A stretch of 36,187 nucleotides of DNA from an uncultured Schlesneria sp. (GCA_903904835.1 CAIVEI010000008.1:1-36187), one strand, 5' to 3'; positions 1-11,359 are shown, numbered from the stretch's first letter. The notes: generated by a model from the sequence alone, not told the origin. Made by a program: numbers and translations.

Positions 1-1074
1 ACTGATCCCCGGGTTCTGATATTCCACAGGGTCTTCGACCGTAATGATCTTGATTGTCGGCTCTTTGATTTCGTTCAAAGCACTATAGAGTGTTGAGGTT
101 TTACCACTACCGGTCGGACCGGTGACCAGGATGATTCCGTGAGGTAACGCGATCAATTCATGGAATGTCTTGGCAAGTTGATCGGGCATACCGACGTTCT
201 TCAGGTTGAAGACCATTCGGCCCTTATCAAGGAGTCGCATAACGACACCTTCGCCGTGCACCATCGGGATAATCGAAACACGGACGTCGATCTCGCGTCC
301 CGATACCCGCAGCTTGATACGACCGTCCTGGGGAATTCGCTTTTCGGCGATATTCAGCTTCGACATGATCTTCAGGCGTGTCACAATCGCCTGAAAGAAG
401 TGTGAGATTGACTCGGGCACTGGTTGCACTCGTAGCAGACCGTCCACGCGATACCGAATCGTCAATCCATTCTCTTGCGGCTCGATGTGAACGTCGCTTG
501 ACTGCTGTTCGAGGGCTTCAACGAGCAGTTCGTTCACGAGTTTGATGACCGAAGCATTCTCGGCCTGTTGTGCCAGGTCCGAATCGTCAGCCGACAAATC
601 ACTCAGTAGCTCAATCCCTTCGGCAGATCGTTGTGCTACGAGCTCATTCAGCGTGTCGCCACCGACACCTAAATGCTCTTTGATCAGTTCGACAACATCC
701 AGGCGCCGAGCGAGAACCGGCTCCAGATGAAATCCGCTGACGGCAGACAATTCTTCCAGAGCTTCCAGATTGAACGGGTCGCTCGTCGCGACGATCACAC
801 TCCCATTCCGACGGGCCAGTGGTAAAAGAGAATGTCGAAAAACTGCGGTTGTCGGGAACTGCATCAGCAGTTCGTGATCGATCGTTTCCTGTTTGACTTC
901 GACAAAATCCATCCCCAGTTCTTCGGCAAACGCTCGCAAGACATCGTCTTCTTTGACGATCCCCATTTCAACGAGCACCCTGTCGACTCGTTTTCCAGCG
1001 GCCTGGGGCAAAGCGGCTTCGACCTGAGGCTTTGTGACGAGACCGTGTCGAATGAGAGTTTGAGCGATATCCAT
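1..1074 (-). CDS. GspE/PilB-family secretion or pilus assembly ATPase, 3' part missing
   Basis: The first 358 codons are present and the gene runs off the left edge of the window. The protein starts [20 protein letters not shown] and has an N-terminal MshEN-like domain (about residues 1-140). A linker leads into the catalytic core, with SSDVHIEPQ and RVDGLLR at about 190-215, the Walker A motif GPTGSGKTS near residue 319, and [11 protein letters not shown] at the edge. Walker B, the His box and the tetracysteine zinc site would lie outside the window. Such ATPases sit on the cytoplasmic face and power type II secretion or type IV pili; which one cannot be decided here. An in-frame stop lies two codons before the ATG at 1074, which fixes the start, although no clear Shine-Dalgarno is visible. 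Confidence 0.93.
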   Translation of the reverse strand, partial: MDIAQTLIRHGLVTKPQVEAALPQAAGKRVDRVLVEMGIVKEDDVLRAFAEELGMDFVEVKQETIDHELLMQFPTTAVFRHSLLPLARRNGSVIVATSDPFNLEALEELSAVSGFHLEPVLARRLDVVELIKEHLGVGGDTLNELVAQRSAEGIELLSDLSADDSDLAQQAENASVIKLVNELLVEALEQQSSDVHIEPQENGLTIRYRVDGLLRVQPVPESISHFFQAIVTRLKIMSKLNIAEKRIPQDGRIKLRVSGREIDVRVSIIPMVHGEGVVMRLLDKGRMVFNLKNVGMPDQLAKTFHELIALPHGIILVTGPTGSGKTSTLYSALNEIKEPTIKIITVEDPVEYQNPGIS

Positions 1075-1341
1075 AGTTCAGCGGTCAAGATTCTGGGTTG
1101 GAAGTAGCAGGTTCGGAAGGATTCTTCTCGCAGCGCTTCAGGCGGCTCTCAACTTATTAATCGCGGTGCATTCCAAATGTCGTATCGCTCAATCAAACCG
1201 GAAAAAACGGTTGGATTGCAAATCCACACACCATTCTCGACGAACGATCTGTGTCTGTCGATGTCCTTTGATCCGGTTTCAGCCCCATTTCAGGTTGTCG
1301 CGATCACACAGGTTCGAATAGGGCGAGTGTGCTTAATAACG
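1075..1341. other. Intergenic region upstream of the GspE-family gene
   Basis: Apart from the aldolase terminator at its right end, this stretch holds no supportable gene. Small ORFs here have no recognisable product. It presumably carries the promoter of the secretion ATPase gene, but I cannot pick convincing promoter boxes. Confidence 0.4.
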
Positions 1342-1377
1342 AAAAAGCCCGGACGCACAAAAGCATCCGGGCTTTTC
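1342..1377 (-). terminator. Rho-independent terminator of the aldolase gene
   Basis: An 11-bp perfect stem (AAAAGCCCGGA pairing with TCCGGGCTTTT) closes a 12-nt loop. Read on the minus strand it ends in a run of five T residues. It lies about 30 bp past the aldolase stop codon. The A-rich left arm could also make it work for plus-strand transcripts. Confidence 0.85.
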
Positions 1378-1406
1378 GAAAACGAATCTTCGCTGTTGGC
1401 AAAGGG

Positions 1407-2426
1407 TTACTTCGCTTTTCCAGACGCGATCAGCTTGCTGGCATTGCCTGCTTGACCAAACTGAACCATGCGAGCGACGCAGACCTTTTTCATCGCTTCG
1501 CGGGCGGGCTTCAGATAGTCGCGTGGATCGAACTTGTCAGGGCTTGTCGCCAGCAACTGTCGAATCGCACCGGTAATCGCCATGCGGCAGTCGGTATCGA
1601 CGTTAATCTTGCGAACACCGCTCTTGATCCCTCGTTGAATCTCTTCTACTGGGACACCGAACGTTTGCTTCATCTTGCCACCGTACTTGTTGATGATGTC
1701 TTGCAAGTCTTGTGGCACAGACGAGCTCCCGTGCATCACAAGATGCGTGTTTGGCAGCTTCTTGTGAATTTCTTCGATGCGCTTCATCGCGAGAACTTCG
1801 CCGTCGGGCTTCTTGTCGAACTTGTAAGCACCGTGGCTGGTTCCGATTGCGACTGCCAAGGCATCGACGTTCGTTGCCTTCACAAATCGTTCCGCTTCAT
1901 CGGGATCGGTCAACAACTGATCGTGAGAAAGTTGACCCGACGCGCCGTGGCCGTCTTCGGCTTCCCCTTCTCCCGTGTCGAGTCGGCCCAGACAGCCAAG
2001 TTCGCCTTCGACTGAGACCCCGAACATATGAGCGACTTTGACGACTTCCGCAGTGACAGCGACGTTATAGTCGTAGTCAGCCGGAGTCTTTCCGTCTTCC
2101 TTCAGCGAACCGTCCATCATGACGGACGTGAAGCCGTACTTGATGGCGCTGCAACAGGTTGCAGGGCTGTTGCCGTGGTCTTGATGCATGACGATCGGGA
2201 TTTCTGGATACAATTCTGATGCGGCCAGCATCAGATGTCGCAGGTAATTGTCCTGCGAATAGGACCGAGCCCCGCGAGATGCTTGTACGATACAGGGGGA
2301 ATCGGTTTCCCGAGCCGCTTCCATGATCGATTGAATCTGTTCCATATTATTAACATTGAATGCGGCGACGCCGTAGTTATTCTCAGCAGCGTGGTCGAGT
2401 ACAACTCGAAGTGGAACCAAAGGCAT
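1407..2426 (-). CDS. fba: Fructose-bisphosphate aldolase, class II (Calvin-cycle subtype)
   Basis: This 339-residue enzyme cleaves fructose 1,6-bisphosphate to glyceraldehyde 3-phosphate and dihydroxyacetone phosphate, or runs the reverse reaction, in cytosolic glycolysis/gluconeogenesis. Zinc-binding and active-site motifs are intact: HQDHG, the EGELG segment, [14 protein letters not shown] and the phosphate-binding KINVDTD. Length and motifs fit the class II subtype seen in Calvin-cycle and many planctomycete aldolases. A longer frame exists upstream, but the ATG at 2426 ([19 protein letters not shown]) matches the family start and has an AGGAG about 10 nt upstream. The gene stands alone, followed by a strong terminator. 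Confidence 0.96.
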   Translation of the reverse strand: MPLVPLRVVLDHAAENNYGVAAFNVNNMEQIQSIMEAARETDSPCIVQASRGARSYSQDNYLRHLMLAASELYPEIPIVMHQDHGNSPATCCSAIKYGFTSVMMDGSLKEDGKTPADYDYNVAVTAEVVKVAHMFGVSVEGELGCLGRLDTGEGEAEDGHGASGQLSHDQLLTDPDEAERFVKATNVDALAVAIGTSHGAYKFDKKPDGEVLAMKRIEEIHKKLPNTHLVMHGSSSVPQDLQDIINKYGGKMKQTFGVPVEEIQRGIKSGVRKINVDTDCRMAITGAIRQLLATSPDKFDPRDYLKPAREAMKKVCVARMVQFGQAGNASKLIASGKAK

Positions 2427-2759
2427 TGTCTTCAAACTCCTGAAACCAACCAAAACCGTATCGTGTCTCGCAGCGCGGTCGTTCCCCATTGGACAGACTC
2501 TAGGATACGATCGAGATCGATGCTTTGGAAAATAGGATATCGTTTTTGATGCAGCGACGGGAAGGGATGCGGTTTCGGAAAACGAAGAGTCTTTTCAATC
2601 ACCATTGCAAGTTCGCCTCAACCGCCAGGCTGAAGTGTTTGTGCTAACGGTGATTTATTCCCTGGAACTGCTGGCATCTCTTGTCGGAAGGTTTCCGTAG
2701 CATTCGCCCTTAGAGTTTGAGAGGATGCCTTTGTTGCGTACTAAGTTGGAGACCTCCGC
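2427..2759. other. Divergent intergenic region between fba and the DUF433 gene
   Basis: This 333-bp spacer separates two divergent genes and must hold both promoters. No hairpin, repeat or additional ORF is convincing. If the DUF433 protein autoregulates its own operon, as antitoxins often do, its operator would be in the right half. That is inference only. Confidence 0.4.
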
Positions 2760-3128
2760 ATGTCTGTCCTTGACGCCGTTCCGTTGACTGTCGATGTTCC
2801 TTTACAGAGGGACGATTTCGGTGCGATTCGTGTGGGTAAAAGCCGAGTGTTGGTGGAATTGGTGATACGGGCTTTCCAAAACGGACAAACCCCCGAAGCA
2901 ATCGTCGAATCGTATGACACGTTGAACCTGGCAGACATCTATGCAGTTATTGGCTATTACTTGAGGCACCCTGACGCGATTAATCGTTACCTCGCTGAGC
3001 GGGCCGATGCTGCCGTAGCGACGCGTCAGAAAATTGAGGCTTCGCAGCCCGCCCGCCCGAATCTCCGCGAAGTACTACTCAAACGGGCCAAAGCGACGGA
3101 GAATTCGAGTGCTGAGACTTCTCAGTGA
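2760..3128 (+). CDS. DUF433-family antitoxin of a toxin-antitoxin pair
   Basis: This 122-residue protein has a DUF433 (COG2442) winged-helix-like core at about residues 20-85. It includes the family's GQTPEAIVESYDTLNLADIYAV-like segment (here split at residues 42-63), in which a helix-turn-helix follows the 'pe.i...y..l...diy.al.yy' pattern. A charged, Ala/Arg-rich tail follows. In established TA surveys this family is the antitoxin partner of DUF5615/COG4634 PIN-like proteins, which is exactly what lies downstream with a 20-nt overlap. A GGAG sits about 11 nt before the ATG. The likely role is to neutralise the toxin and repress the operon. Confidence 0.8.
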   Translation: MSVLDAVPLTVDVPLQRDDFGAIRVGKSRVLVELVIRAFQNGQTPEAIVESYDTLNLADIYAVIGYYLRHPDAINRYLAERADAAVATRQKIEASQPARPNLREVLLKRAKATENSSAETSQ

Positions 3129-3447
3129 CGAGAACTTCCGTGGCGACATCTTGCGCGGACTGAAACGGCGACTTCCCGACCTGGATGTCGTTCGTGTGCA
3201 AGATGTCGGATTGGCGGGACGGGATGATCCGACGATTCTCGCCTGGGCTGCAACGTCAGGCCGAATCCTACTTACGCACGACCGCAACACCATTCCAGAA
3301 TTTGTTTTCGACCGTGTACGCGTGGGGCTGCCGATGCTCGGTGTGTTTCTTGTCGATGACGAACAGCCGGCAGGTCGAGTGATCGCGGACATCGTATTGG
3401 CACTGGAATGCGGCGAACCTGCGGACTGGCAGGATTTCGTCACATAG
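3109..3447 (+). CDS. DUF5615 PIN-like toxin
   Basis: This 112-residue protein matches the DUF5615/COG4634 family, predicted PIN-fold ribonucleases. It opens VLRLLSDENFRGDIL, with the first acidic pair D-E-N. It continues with DVVRVQDVGLAGRDDPTIL and the conserved RILLTHDRNTIPEF, which carries the third acidic position. The start is taken as the GTG at 3109. Upstream codons in the same frame lie inside the antitoxin gene and encode an Arg-rich stretch with no family similarity. The 20-nt overlap with the antitoxin suggests translational coupling. Catalytic activity on RNA is inferred from the family, not shown. Confidence 0.8.
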   Translation: MLRLLSDENFRGDILRGLKRRLPDLDVVRVQDVGLAGRDDPTILAWAATSGRILLTHDRNTIPEFVFDRVRVGLPMLGVFLVDDEQPAGRVIADIVLALECGEPADWQDFVT

Positions 3448-4000
3448 CTTTCCACTCTAACCGTATATGCCACAACTTCCCGTCGTTGGCCAAGGTTTTC
3501 AAACGAAAGTTTCGACCAGAAAGAATTTCACCGCTGATGACAGGGCAGCGAAGAAAATTGGAATAATTCCAAATTTTTTAGGGTTCGCCGTCTTCGATCG
3601 ACTTTTTCGGGCGACCTCGGGGGCGAAATCGGAATTCGAGTCTGAGTTGTTTGGCAGTAGCCACTTGCCACGACCCTGAGCCGAATGGGCGGCCTCGAAC
3701 GACAGATACTTGCACGGCTTCCCTTTCCTTTTTTGCCAAGGCTCGGTTCACTCGTGTGACTCCGTCTTTAAGGGAAAGTCATGGGATTGTCCATGGGCAT
3801 AAAATTCGAACGCCGCTTCGTCAGAGTCATCGCCGAAATTCTGATCCCGGGCATCTCCACGATTGAGATCGTGAAAGATCATTCCCCCCAGCGTCTGGCG
3901 TGCTGTGCGTTGCGTGCCAATGAGAAGATCCTAGGTGAACGATTAATCCGACTTGTCACGTTTTCTCAACCATTTTGTCGACCGTCAAAAATGAATTGAA
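3448..4000. other. 553-bp intergenic region with no supported gene
   Basis: Three short plus-strand ORFs fall here (3467-3679, 3651-3866, 3781-3999). None has a ribosome binding site, recognisable motif or low-complexity signature worth calling. The region separates the toxin 3' end from the 3' end of the downstream kinase, so it is a convergent gap. It could be decayed coding sequence. Confidence 0.4.
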
Positions 4001-7000
4001 CTACTGAGGCTTGCTGAACTCGCCAGCGTCGTATTTCTTCCAGAATTCATCGGCGGGAATCGGTTCATCGTTACCGATGGTTTTTAGACTTTTCATCTTT
4101 CGTATTACGTCGGTCCCCTTCGAGATGGCCTTGGGCGTAAAATGGAATGCGTCCAATTTTATCCCTTCGAGCGGTGACAAGTCAGAGACATTGGTCGCAG
4201 AGACATTAAGTGCGGTCAGTGGCATTCCCTTCAGCGGCGATAGATCAGAAATCGGTGTATGGTTGGAAGTCAGATGAGCCAGCGGCATTCCTCGGAGCGG
4301 CGAAAGATCCACAACAGGCGTGCCAGCAATATTGAGTCCACCCAACATCATCCCTTTCAACGGGGAAAGGTCTTCGACTTTCGTTCCCCACATCATTAAC
4401 AGCTTCAGCGGCATCCCTTGGAGGGGCGACAAGTCGGAAACTTCGGTGCTTCCAATCCATAAATCTTCCAGAGCCATTCCTTGAAGTATTGAAAGATTCG
4501 TTACCTGAGTCCCCGCCAAGTTCAAATGTGTGAGCGGTACTCCTTTGAGCGGCGTCAAATCAGACAATCTCGGGTTATTACCGCTGTGTAAACTCGTTAT
4601 CTTCATCCCATTGAGGGGTGAGAGATCACGCAACTTTCCTCGCTCCGGTGAACTACCCCAACAGCCAAGAAAATCCAACCCGGCCAACGCACGAACCGGA
4701 GAGACATCTATTACATCGTCGGTCGTGAAAGACATCATCGTCACAATTCCATTTGTGACCACTGGAGACCACTCTCCGAAGTTATTCGTCAGCTTCCCAT
4801 CAAACCCCGGATTCAACTCCCTCAGCTTCTTGGAAACTGCCTCCAACTGCTGCTCGGCAGGCATGGCCTGTACGTCCTTGACCCATTGATCGAAGCCAGG
4901 TTTCTGAAAGGCAAGCGGCTTGCCGAACTCACCCGCGTCGTATTTCTTCCAGAATTCTTCGGGGGAGATTTGACCCCACGCATGAGTGCCAAATCGTTCA
5001 ATGGTCTTCATATTTCGAACGACATCAATTCCGTTAGTGATGTTTTTTGGCGTAAACATCAAATGAGTGAGCTTCATCCCTTTGAGAGGCGACAGGTCTG
5101 ACACTGGCGTCTCGCTGAACCCTGTGGTCCTCAAAGACATTCCGCTTCCACTGAGCGGCGACAAGTCTGCCACTTTCGTTTGGTTGAAATAAACGAAATT
5201 CAACGGCATTCCCCTGAGCGGCGAAATGTCAGAGACAAGTGTGCTATCAAACGCGAAGAATGACAGGCTCATCCCCTTCAGGGCCGAAAGATCAGAAATC
5301 TTTGTGTGTGTGATACCGAGGTTGGTCAAGTGCATCCCTCGAAGTGGCGAAAGATCCGTGACTTGCGTTCCGTCGCACACGAGCAACCAAATCGACGTCT
5401 CTCGTAGCGGGGAGAGGTCTGAGACTTTTGTGTTCAAGACAAGCAAATTTGCCAGAGGCACTCCTCTGAGTGGTGACAAGTCTGACAATTGCCCTTTTTC
5501 CGGGCCACTACCACTGCAATTCAGAGAAAACAAACCTGTGAGAGCTCTCACGGGCGAAATGTCCGTCACATTGTCTGTGACAAAACCAAGCCGTTTGACG
5601 ACTCCGTTTTCGATGAGCGGAGGCTTGGTTTCGCCGTCTGTCAGCTTCCCATCGAACCAAGGATTCAACTCCATCAACTTCTTGGACACCGCGTCGATCT
5701 GCTTCTCGGCAGGCATGGCGTGCACCTCTTTCACCCATTGATCGAAACCCGCTGTCTGAAAGGCGAGTGGTTTCGATGATGGTGACGGCTTGCCGCCCGG
5801 TATCGCTTCCTTCACCAGCGGTTTCAACTCTGCCCTGATCGCCTCGGTCTTCCCCGATTTGATCTCAAAGCTGTCGGTGAAGATTTCAAATCCGTCCTTC
5901 TGAACCTTCAGTCGATGCTTCCCCTCAACGACCGTGATCTTGATCGGCCGGTCGTCCCCCTTGCGGGTAATTTCAACCGTGTCCTTTTCATTCAGCACTT
6001 GGACGTCAGCATCAGGCTCAGTCACCGTGACGACCAATGTGCCGTCCCCAGACCTGGTCTTCATGTTGATGACCACACCGGCCAGCAGGAACAACACGCC
6101 CAAAGCCGCAGCACCGGTCAGAAGCCGTTTTTTCTGGTCGTTAAGAAACGAGTTCTTCCCTTTTTTTGCAGGTTTGTTCGGCAGCGACTTCGTGCGAACG
6201 GGTTTTGCCGGTGCTGAGGGAAGGTTGTCGAGAAAGTTTGTGAAGTTCGCCGCCGTTGACGGTTCGACCGACTTGTTTGTGGACGAGGCGTTTGATTTGA
6301 CGACCGTTTCCCGTGTTGGGGTCGCCAATGTCATCGCGGGCGACGAAACCGATTTGGCTTTTACAAGAATCGTTTGTTCGGTTGCCGAAGACTGTAAGGC
6401 AACTGTATTCGGTTGATCACGACGACAGCCTTCCAGAGCGACAATCACTTCTGCCATCGTCTGATAACGGTCTTCGATTTTCTTGGCAACCATCTTCCTG
6501 AAGACCGCTTCAAGCGGTTCCGGGACCTCGTCACGAGCAGAACGCAGCGACGGAATCGGCTGTTCCCGATGAGCCAACAACTTTTTCATGAGCGTGTCGC
6601 CTTCGTATGTTGGCGTGCCAGTCAGTAGATAAAACAGCGAACAGCCCAACGCATAGATATCAGTCCGGGCATCAGCCGTCTTTGTGTCCATCGCCTGTTC
6701 CGGGGACATGTAATCGACCGTCCCCATCACCGCGCCTGTGTTTGTCAGCTCGGCCTGCGTCGTAGCCTCGCTATCACTATTCAGGCGAGCCAGCCCCATA
6801 TCCAGAATCTTGACCGTTCCCTCTGTGTCCAAAAGGAGATTGGCCGGTTTAATGTCCCGATGCACAATCCCCTTCCTGTGGGCGGCTTCCAGTCCTTTTG
6901 CAGCTTGCAGGATGTAGTTCACCGCTGTCTCAACCGGGAACCGCCCATTCTTTTTGACAAGGGCTGACAAGTCACTCCCGTCCACCAGTTCCATCACAAG

Positions 7001-7432
7001 GAAGTGAACGCCATTGGCACAGTCGGCATCGTGAGCCGCAACAATATTGGGATGACTGATTTTTGCTGCTGCCTTGACTTCCCGCTCAAACCGGGCGATT
7101 GCGTCTTTGTCTTTCGTCAAGGCGGATGGCAAAACCTTGACCGCGACCAGGCGATCCATTCGCAGATGCCGGGCTTTGAACACCTGCCCCATGCCACCCG
7201 CTCCGATCTTTTCCATCAGGACATAGTTGCCCAGAACAAGCGATTTGCCCTTCCCTTTCGAAACTTCTTCCGCTTGAAACTTCGTCAGTTTTTTCTTGCG
7301 TACCAGTTCCAGGGCCAGTTCTTCGGCGCTCGTGGGTGATGCCTTTGGGGGCAAAAAGTCCTTCAGAGTCTCGCCAGCGATCACACCGCTGTCTTCAAGC
7401 TGTTGAACAAACTTTTCAAGAGGGACGGCCAT
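4001..7432 (-). CDS. Membrane Ser/Thr protein kinase with PEGA domain and two LRR modules
   Basis: This 1143-residue protein begins with a planctomycete-type leader (1-68). A Hanks-type kinase domain follows (about 70-335) with glycine loop GAGGMG (77-82), Lys99 in VAVKV, Glu117, [10 protein letters not shown] (Asp193), DMG instead of DFG (Asp211), and activation segment [13 protein letters not shown] Ser/Thr/Pro-rich linker (340-430), one transmembrane helix (about 437-457) and a PEGA domain (464-538) come next. The outer part is two copies (556-837 and 840-1143) of a module with consensus [16 protein letters not shown], then [11 protein letters not shown]. Each module is followed by internalin-like repeats of about 23 residues (T-x-VSDLSPLxGMPL) and [10 protein letters not shown]. 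The kinase should be cytoplasmic and the repeats outside the membrane, suggesting a receptor. Substrate and ligand are unknown. It lies 103 bp after its paralogue. Confidence 0.92.
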   Translation of the reverse strand: MAVPLEKFVQQLEDSGVIAGETLKDFLPPKASPTSAEELALELVRKKKLTKFQAEEVSKGKGKSLVLGNYVLMEKIGAGGMGQVFKARHLRMDRLVAVKVLPSALTKDKDAIARFEREVKAAAKISHPNIVAAHDADCANGVHFLVMELVDGSDLSALVKKNGRFPVETAVNYILQAAKGLEAAHRKGIVHRDIKPANLLLDTEGTVKILDMGLARLNSDSEATTQAELTNTGAVMGTVDYMSPEQAMDTKTADARTDIYALGCSLFYLLTGTPTYEGDTLMKKLLAHREQPIPSLRSARDEVPEPLEAVFRKMVAKKIEDRYQTMAEVIVALEGCRRDQPNTVALQSSATEQTILVKAKSVSSPAMTLATPTRETVVKSNASSTNKSVEPSTAANFTNFLDNLPSAPAKPVRTKSLPNKPAKKGKNSFLNDQKKRLLTGAAALGVLFLLAGVVINMKTRSGDGTLVVTVTEPDADVQVLNEKDTVEITRKGDDRPIKITVVEGKHRLKVQKDGFEIFTDSFEIKSGKTEAIRAELKPLVKEAIPGGKPSPSSKPLAFQTAGFDQWVKEVHAMPAEKQIDAVSKKLMELNPWFDGKLTDGETKPPLIENGVVKRLGFVTDNVTDISPVRALTGLFSLNCSGSGPEKGQLSDLSPLRGVPLANLLVLNTKVSDLSPLRETSIWLLVCDGTQVTDLSPLRGMHLTNLGITHTKISDLSALKGMSLSFFAFDSTLVSDISPLRGMPLNFVYFNQTKVADLSPLSGSGMSLRTTGFSETPVSDLSPLKGMKLTHLMFTPKNITNGIDVVRNMKTIERFGTHAWGQISPEEFWKKYDAGEFGKPLAFQKPGFDQWVKDVQAMPAEQQLEAVSKKLRELNPGFDGKLTNNFGEWSPVVTNGIVTMMSFTTDDVIDVSPVRALAGLDFLGCWGSSPERGKLRDLSPLNGMKITSLHSGNNPRLSDLTPLKGVPLTHLNLAGTQVTNLSILQGMALEDLWIGSTEVSDLSPLQGMPLKLLMMWGTKVEDLSPLKGMMLGGLNIAGTPVVDLSPLRGMPLAHLTSNHTPISDLSPLKGMPLTALNVSATNVSDLSPLEGIKLDAFHFTPKAISKGTDVIRKMKSLKTIGNDEPIPADEFWKKYDAGEFSKPQ

Positions 7433-7534
7433 CGCCAGAAGCCTCGTTCAAAGGCAAGGACATGCAACGAAAAAGATTCTCTACGAAAGTCACGCCATTT
7501 GCCAGAGAATTGGCTCTGTCACCGCCCACCGATC

Positions 7535-10500
7535 CTACTTCTTCTTTTCGACTTGTTTCCAGAACTCTGCTGATGATTTATTGTTGATCGACTCCAACGA
7601 CTTGATGGAGCGGAGGATTTCTGTGTCCCGTTCGGGCTTGAAGTCGAACTTAACGGTCTTAAGTGGCAGTTCCCTAAGTATTGAAAAGTCCGAAACTTTC
7701 GTGCCGTGACATAACAATTCTTGCAGCGGCATCCCACTCAGCACTGAAATATCGGAAACTTTTGTCTCACCAAAAGACAAGTATTCGAGCTTCATGTTCT
7801 TCAGAGGCGACAAATCACTGACTTGTGTATGTCCGAAGCTAATCCGAGTGATCTTCATTCCATCCAAAGGAGAAAGGTCATAGACTTTTTTCGACTCGTC
7901 AAGGTAAAGCTCCTTTAAAGGCATCCCTTTCAGCGGCATTAAATGCGAGACATTGGAACCCATACAAGAAAGTACAGTGAGCGGCATTCCGCTAAGAGGT
8001 AACAAATTAGAAACTTGAGTGAAATCACAACGAAGCGAAGCCAATTTCATGTCGTTTATCGGTGAGAGATCGGAAATCTTTCCCTTGCCGATTCCGCTTC
8101 CAGAACAACTGAGATCTGTCAAACCAGTTAATGCCCGCACCGGAGAAATATCTTTCACGTCGTTTGAAAGAAAGCCAATGCGTTTAACAACATCTTTCTC
8201 GATGACGGGAGTGCCAACCCCTCCAGCATCCGTCAACTTCCCATCAAAACCCGGATTGAGCTCCTTCAACTTCTTGCTGACGGCTTCCACCTGCTTCTCG
8301 GCAGGCATCGCTTGCACGTGTGTAATCCAACTTTCGAAACCGGGAATTTGGAAGGCCAGCTTCGATGGCTTTTTGAACTCACCAGCGTCGTATTTCTTCC
8401 AGAACTGATCGGGAGTGAATTTGTTTTTATCGTCCCAACCAATTCCGATGCTCTTGAGACTTTTCATCTGGCGAATGCCGTCTAACCCACTGAGGCTCGT
8501 TGCGGGGGTGAGAATCAAATTTTCCAACTCAATTCCCCGCAGTGGCTCAACGTTCGTGACCTTGGTCCCAAGAATATTCAAGTCCTTCAGCGGCATCCCT
8601 TTGAGTGGCGACAAATCGAACACCGGAGTTTGCCCGAAGTCTGCGACTTTCAGCGTCATTCCGATCAACGGTGTTAAATTTGATACGTTAGTACCTGGGC
8701 ATACAATCTCTCGTAAAGGCATTCCCGCTAAAGGAGCGATGTCTGAAAGTGAGAGATTCTGTGAGCATTCGATACGAACGAGGTGCATCCCATTCAGCGG
8801 CGACAGGTCGAACAATCCGCCGTTTGCACGTGTGCCAATGTTGCTGCTTCCCCTGCAAACCAGAACCTTTAATCCCGTTAACGCCCTCAAAGGGGATAGA
8901 TCGCTTAACCGATCCGTATAGACTTTCAGTTCCGTGACCACCCCTTCGACAATCGACGGCGGACCTTGTGCGTAGGAATTTGCGAGCTTCCCATCAAATC
9001 CCGGATTCAACTCCATCAACTTTGTCGAGACGGCCTTCAACTGCTTCTCGGCTGGCAGGGCTTGCACATCTTTGACCCATTGCTGGAAGGCGGGACTGTT
9101 CCATTTTTCGGAAGAACTGTTCTGGAGGGCAATTTCTGCGATCCTGATATTTCGGAATCGCACCTCATTTTTCTGAGATTGCAGGCCGATCCGGCCTTTT
9201 GTTCGTTTCCATGCGGGATAGGCGTTGGGCCGACTTGCCAATTCGTTCACGTCCAGCTTGAGAACTTCTGTCCCATTGACTGCGATCTTTAATTTGCGGG
9301 AGTGAAGGTTCATTTCCAGCGAATTCCACGCATCACCCGACTTTTCTTGGGCAAGTTGTTTCACGGGAATAAATCCCGCATCTACGGTGTTTGCCAGGTC
9401 CGACCAGACCCCTCCCGTGGCCCAGCCGGCAATCTGACCGATCTGAACTTCCAGATGTTCTTTGTCTGCAGGTGAAGCGAGAATGGCAACGCCGCTGTTT
9501 GACCCTTCTTCTGTCTGATACTCCAATCTCAACACAAATTCGGCATATTCATTATTTGTGAGCAGCCAACCGCCACCTTTTCCGGTTGCCGTTAAGACAT
9601 GTTTGGAAGCGTCCACTTTCCAGTTACTTTGGTCCCCTTCTCGTGTCCATCCTGTAAGATCACGACCATTAAAAATGTCCACGAATTTGAGGTCGTCAAA
9701 TGGATTTGAACTGTCGACCGTCCCGGCCACCGCTGCGTTCACGAGCGGTTTCAACTCCGCCCGGATCGCCTCGGTCTTCCCCGACTTAATCTCAAAACTG
9801 TCCGTGAAGATTTCAAAGCCGTCCTTCTGAATCCTCAGCCGATGTTTACCCGGTACGACCTTAATCTTGATCGACCCTTCCTGTCCCTTGCGGGTAATCT
9901 CAACCGTGTTCTTTTCGTTCAGCACTTCGACGTCAGCATCAGGCTCAGTGACCGTAACGACTAAAGTGCCGTCCCCAGCCCTGGTCTTCATGTTCATGAC
10001 GACTCCGGCCAGCATGAATAACGCCCCCAGAACCGCAGCACCGATCAGAAGCTGTTTTTTCTGGTCGTTGATAATCGAATTCGTCCCATTTGTGACGGGC
10101 TTTTTCGGCGGCGCCTTCGTGCGGATGGGTTTCGTCGGTGTCGAGGGGAGATTGTCGAGAAAGTTTGAGAAGCTCGCCACCGGGGACGAATCGACCGACT
10201 TGCTTGTCGATGAGTTGTTTGAGTTGACCATCGTTTCCCGTGTCTGGGATGGCAACGTCATCACTGGTGACGAACCCGATTTGTTTTGTACAAGAATCGG
10301 CTGGCTGGTCTCTGAAGACTGGATGGCAACGGTGTTCGCTGGACCAGAACGAATGCATTCCAGGGCGGCAATCACTTCCGTCATCGTCTGGTAACGATCT
10401 TCGATTTTCTTTGCGACCATCTTCTTGAAGACTGCGTCAAGCGGTTCCGGGACATCGGCACGTGAAGAACGTAACGACGGTATCGGTTGTTCCCGATGAG

Positions 10501-11359
10501 CCAGCAACTTCATCATGAGCGTGTTGCCCTGATAGGTTGACGTGCCGGTCAGCAGATAAAAGAGCGAACAACCTAACGCATAGATATCTGTACGGGCATC
10601 AGCCGTCCTCGTGTCCATCGCTTGTTCGGGGGACATGTAATCGACAGTCCCCATCACGATACCGGTGTTTGTCAGGCCGGCTTGTGCTGCAACGTCATTA
10701 TCACTACTCAGGCGAGCCAGCCCCATATCCAGAATCTTCACTGCTCCCTTTTTGTCGAGAAGCAGGTTGGCTGGTTTAATGTCCCGGTGAACAATCCCTT
10801 CGGCATGAGCGGCTTCCAGTCCTTTGGCGGCTTGCAGGATGTAGTTGACCGCCGTCTCAACCGCTAAACATCCATCCTTTTCGACAAGGGCCGACAGGTC
10901 ACTTCCATCCACGAGTTCCATCACAAGAAAGTGGACACCATTGGCACAGTCAGCATCGTGAGCCGCGACAATATTGGGATGACTGATCTTCGCGGCCGCT
11001 TTCACTTCCCGTTCAAATCGGGCGATTGCGGCGTTGTCTTTCGTCATGTGGACTGGCAGCACCTTGACCGCGACAAGGCGATCCATCCGCAGATGCCGAG
11101 CTTTATACACCTGCCCCATGCCGCCCGCCCCGATTTTTTCCATCAAGACGTAGTTGCCCAGAACTAGCGTTTTTCCCCTCCCTTTAGAAACAACCTCCGC
11201 CTGAAATTTCGTCAGTTTTTTCTTGCGGACCAGTTCCATCGCCAGCTCTTCGGCGCTCTGGGGAGATGCCCTGGGGGGCAAAAAGTCCTTCAGCGTTTCG
11301 CCAGAGACGATGCCGCTGTCTTCAAGCTGCTGAATAAACTTTTCGAGAGGGAGGGCCAT
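7535..11359 (-). CDS. Membrane Ser/Thr protein kinase with PEGA, DUF1080 and LRR modules
   Basis: This 1274-residue paralogue of the next gene downstream keeps the same order: leader, kinase (about 70-335; GAGGMG, Lys99, [25 protein letters not shown]), linker, transmembrane helix (437-457) and PEGA (464-539). At the PEGA/LRR junction it has an added 3-keto-disaccharide hydrolase-like (DUF1080) domain at about 555-745. That domain starts [13 protein letters not shown] and ends [19 protein letters not shown]. Two [17 protein letters not shown] modules with internalin-like repeats follow (752-998, 999-1274), and the last lacks the [10 protein letters not shown] tail, ending FWKQVEKKK. The extracytoplasmic DUF1080 and LRR parts suggest sensing of a carbohydrate or surface ligand, which is inference. 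No strong ribosome binding site is visible. Confidence 0.92.
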   Translation of the reverse strand: MALPLEKFIQQLEDSGIVSGETLKDFLPPRASPQSAEELAMELVRKKKLTKFQAEVVSKGRGKTLVLGNYVLMEKIGAGGMGQVYKARHLRMDRLVAVKVLPVHMTKDNAAIARFEREVKAAAKISHPNIVAAHDADCANGVHFLVMELVDGSDLSALVEKDGCLAVETAVNYILQAAKGLEAAHAEGIVHRDIKPANLLLDKKGAVKILDMGLARLSSDNDVAAQAGLTNTGIVMGTVDYMSPEQAMDTRTADARTDIYALGCSLFYLLTGTSTYQGNTLMMKLLAHREQPIPSLRSSRADVPEPLDAVFKKMVAKKIEDRYQTMTEVIAALECIRSGPANTVAIQSSETSQPILVQNKSGSSPVMTLPSQTRETMVNSNNSSTSKSVDSSPVASFSNFLDNLPSTPTKPIRTKAPPKKPVTNGTNSIINDQKKQLLIGAAVLGALFMLAGVVMNMKTRAGDGTLVVTVTEPDADVEVLNEKNTVEITRKGQEGSIKIKVVPGKHRLRIQKDGFEIFTDSFEIKSGKTEAIRAELKPLVNAAVAGTVDSSNPFDDLKFVDIFNGRDLTGWTREGDQSNWKVDASKHVLTATGKGGGWLLTNNEYAEFVLRLEYQTEEGSNSGVAILASPADKEHLEVQIGQIAGWATGGVWSDLANTVDAGFIPVKQLAQEKSGDAWNSLEMNLHSRKLKIAVNGTEVLKLDVNELASRPNAYPAWKRTKGRIGLQSQKNEVRFRNIRIAEIALQNSSSEKWNSPAFQQWVKDVQALPAEKQLKAVSTKLMELNPGFDGKLANSYAQGPPSIVEGVVTELKVYTDRLSDLSPLRALTGLKVLVCRGSSNIGTRANGGLFDLSPLNGMHLVRIECSQNLSLSDIAPLAGMPLREIVCPGTNVSNLTPLIGMTLKVADFGQTPVFDLSPLKGMPLKDLNILGTKVTNVEPLRGIELENLILTPATSLSGLDGIRQMKSLKSIGIGWDDKNKFTPDQFWKKYDAGEFKKPSKLAFQIPGFESWITHVQAMPAEKQVEAVSKKLKELNPGFDGKLTDAGGVGTPVIEKDVVKRIGFLSNDVKDISPVRALTGLTDLSCSGSGIGKGKISDLSPINDMKLASLRCDFTQVSNLLPLSGMPLTVLSCMGSNVSHLMPLKGMPLKELYLDESKKVYDLSPLDGMKITRISFGHTQVSDLSPLKNMKLEYLSFGETKVSDISVLSGMPLQELLCHGTKVSDFSILRELPLKTVKFDFKPERDTEILRSIKSLESINNKSSAEFWKQVEKKK
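9125..9709 (-). other. DUF1080 (3-keto-disaccharide hydrolase-like) domain segment unique to one kinase paralogue
   Basis: This is the coding segment for residues about 551-745 of the larger kinase. It shows the jelly-roll signature of the family: F-NGRDLTGW near the start, [29 protein letters not shown], and GRIGLQS before FRNIRI. The smaller paralogue passes directly from PEGA to the LRR module at the equivalent point, so the domain was gained or lost after duplication. Confidence 0.85.

Noticed and set aside
1329-2015. 228-codon plus-strand ORF over the aldolase gene
   Set aside because: It is antisense to a fully conserved fba gene and its start overlaps the terminator hairpin.
3467-3999. 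Three short plus-strand ORFs after the toxin gene
   Set aside because: No ribosome binding sites, no recognisable motifs and mutual overlap; treated as non-coding or decayed sequence.
4011-5741. Regularly spaced similar DNA segments of about 70 bp that could look like a CRISPR or tandem repeat array
   Set aside because: They are the coding sequence of LRR-like repeats (SDLSPLxGMPL) in the kinase; the reading frame stays open and spacers are not unique.
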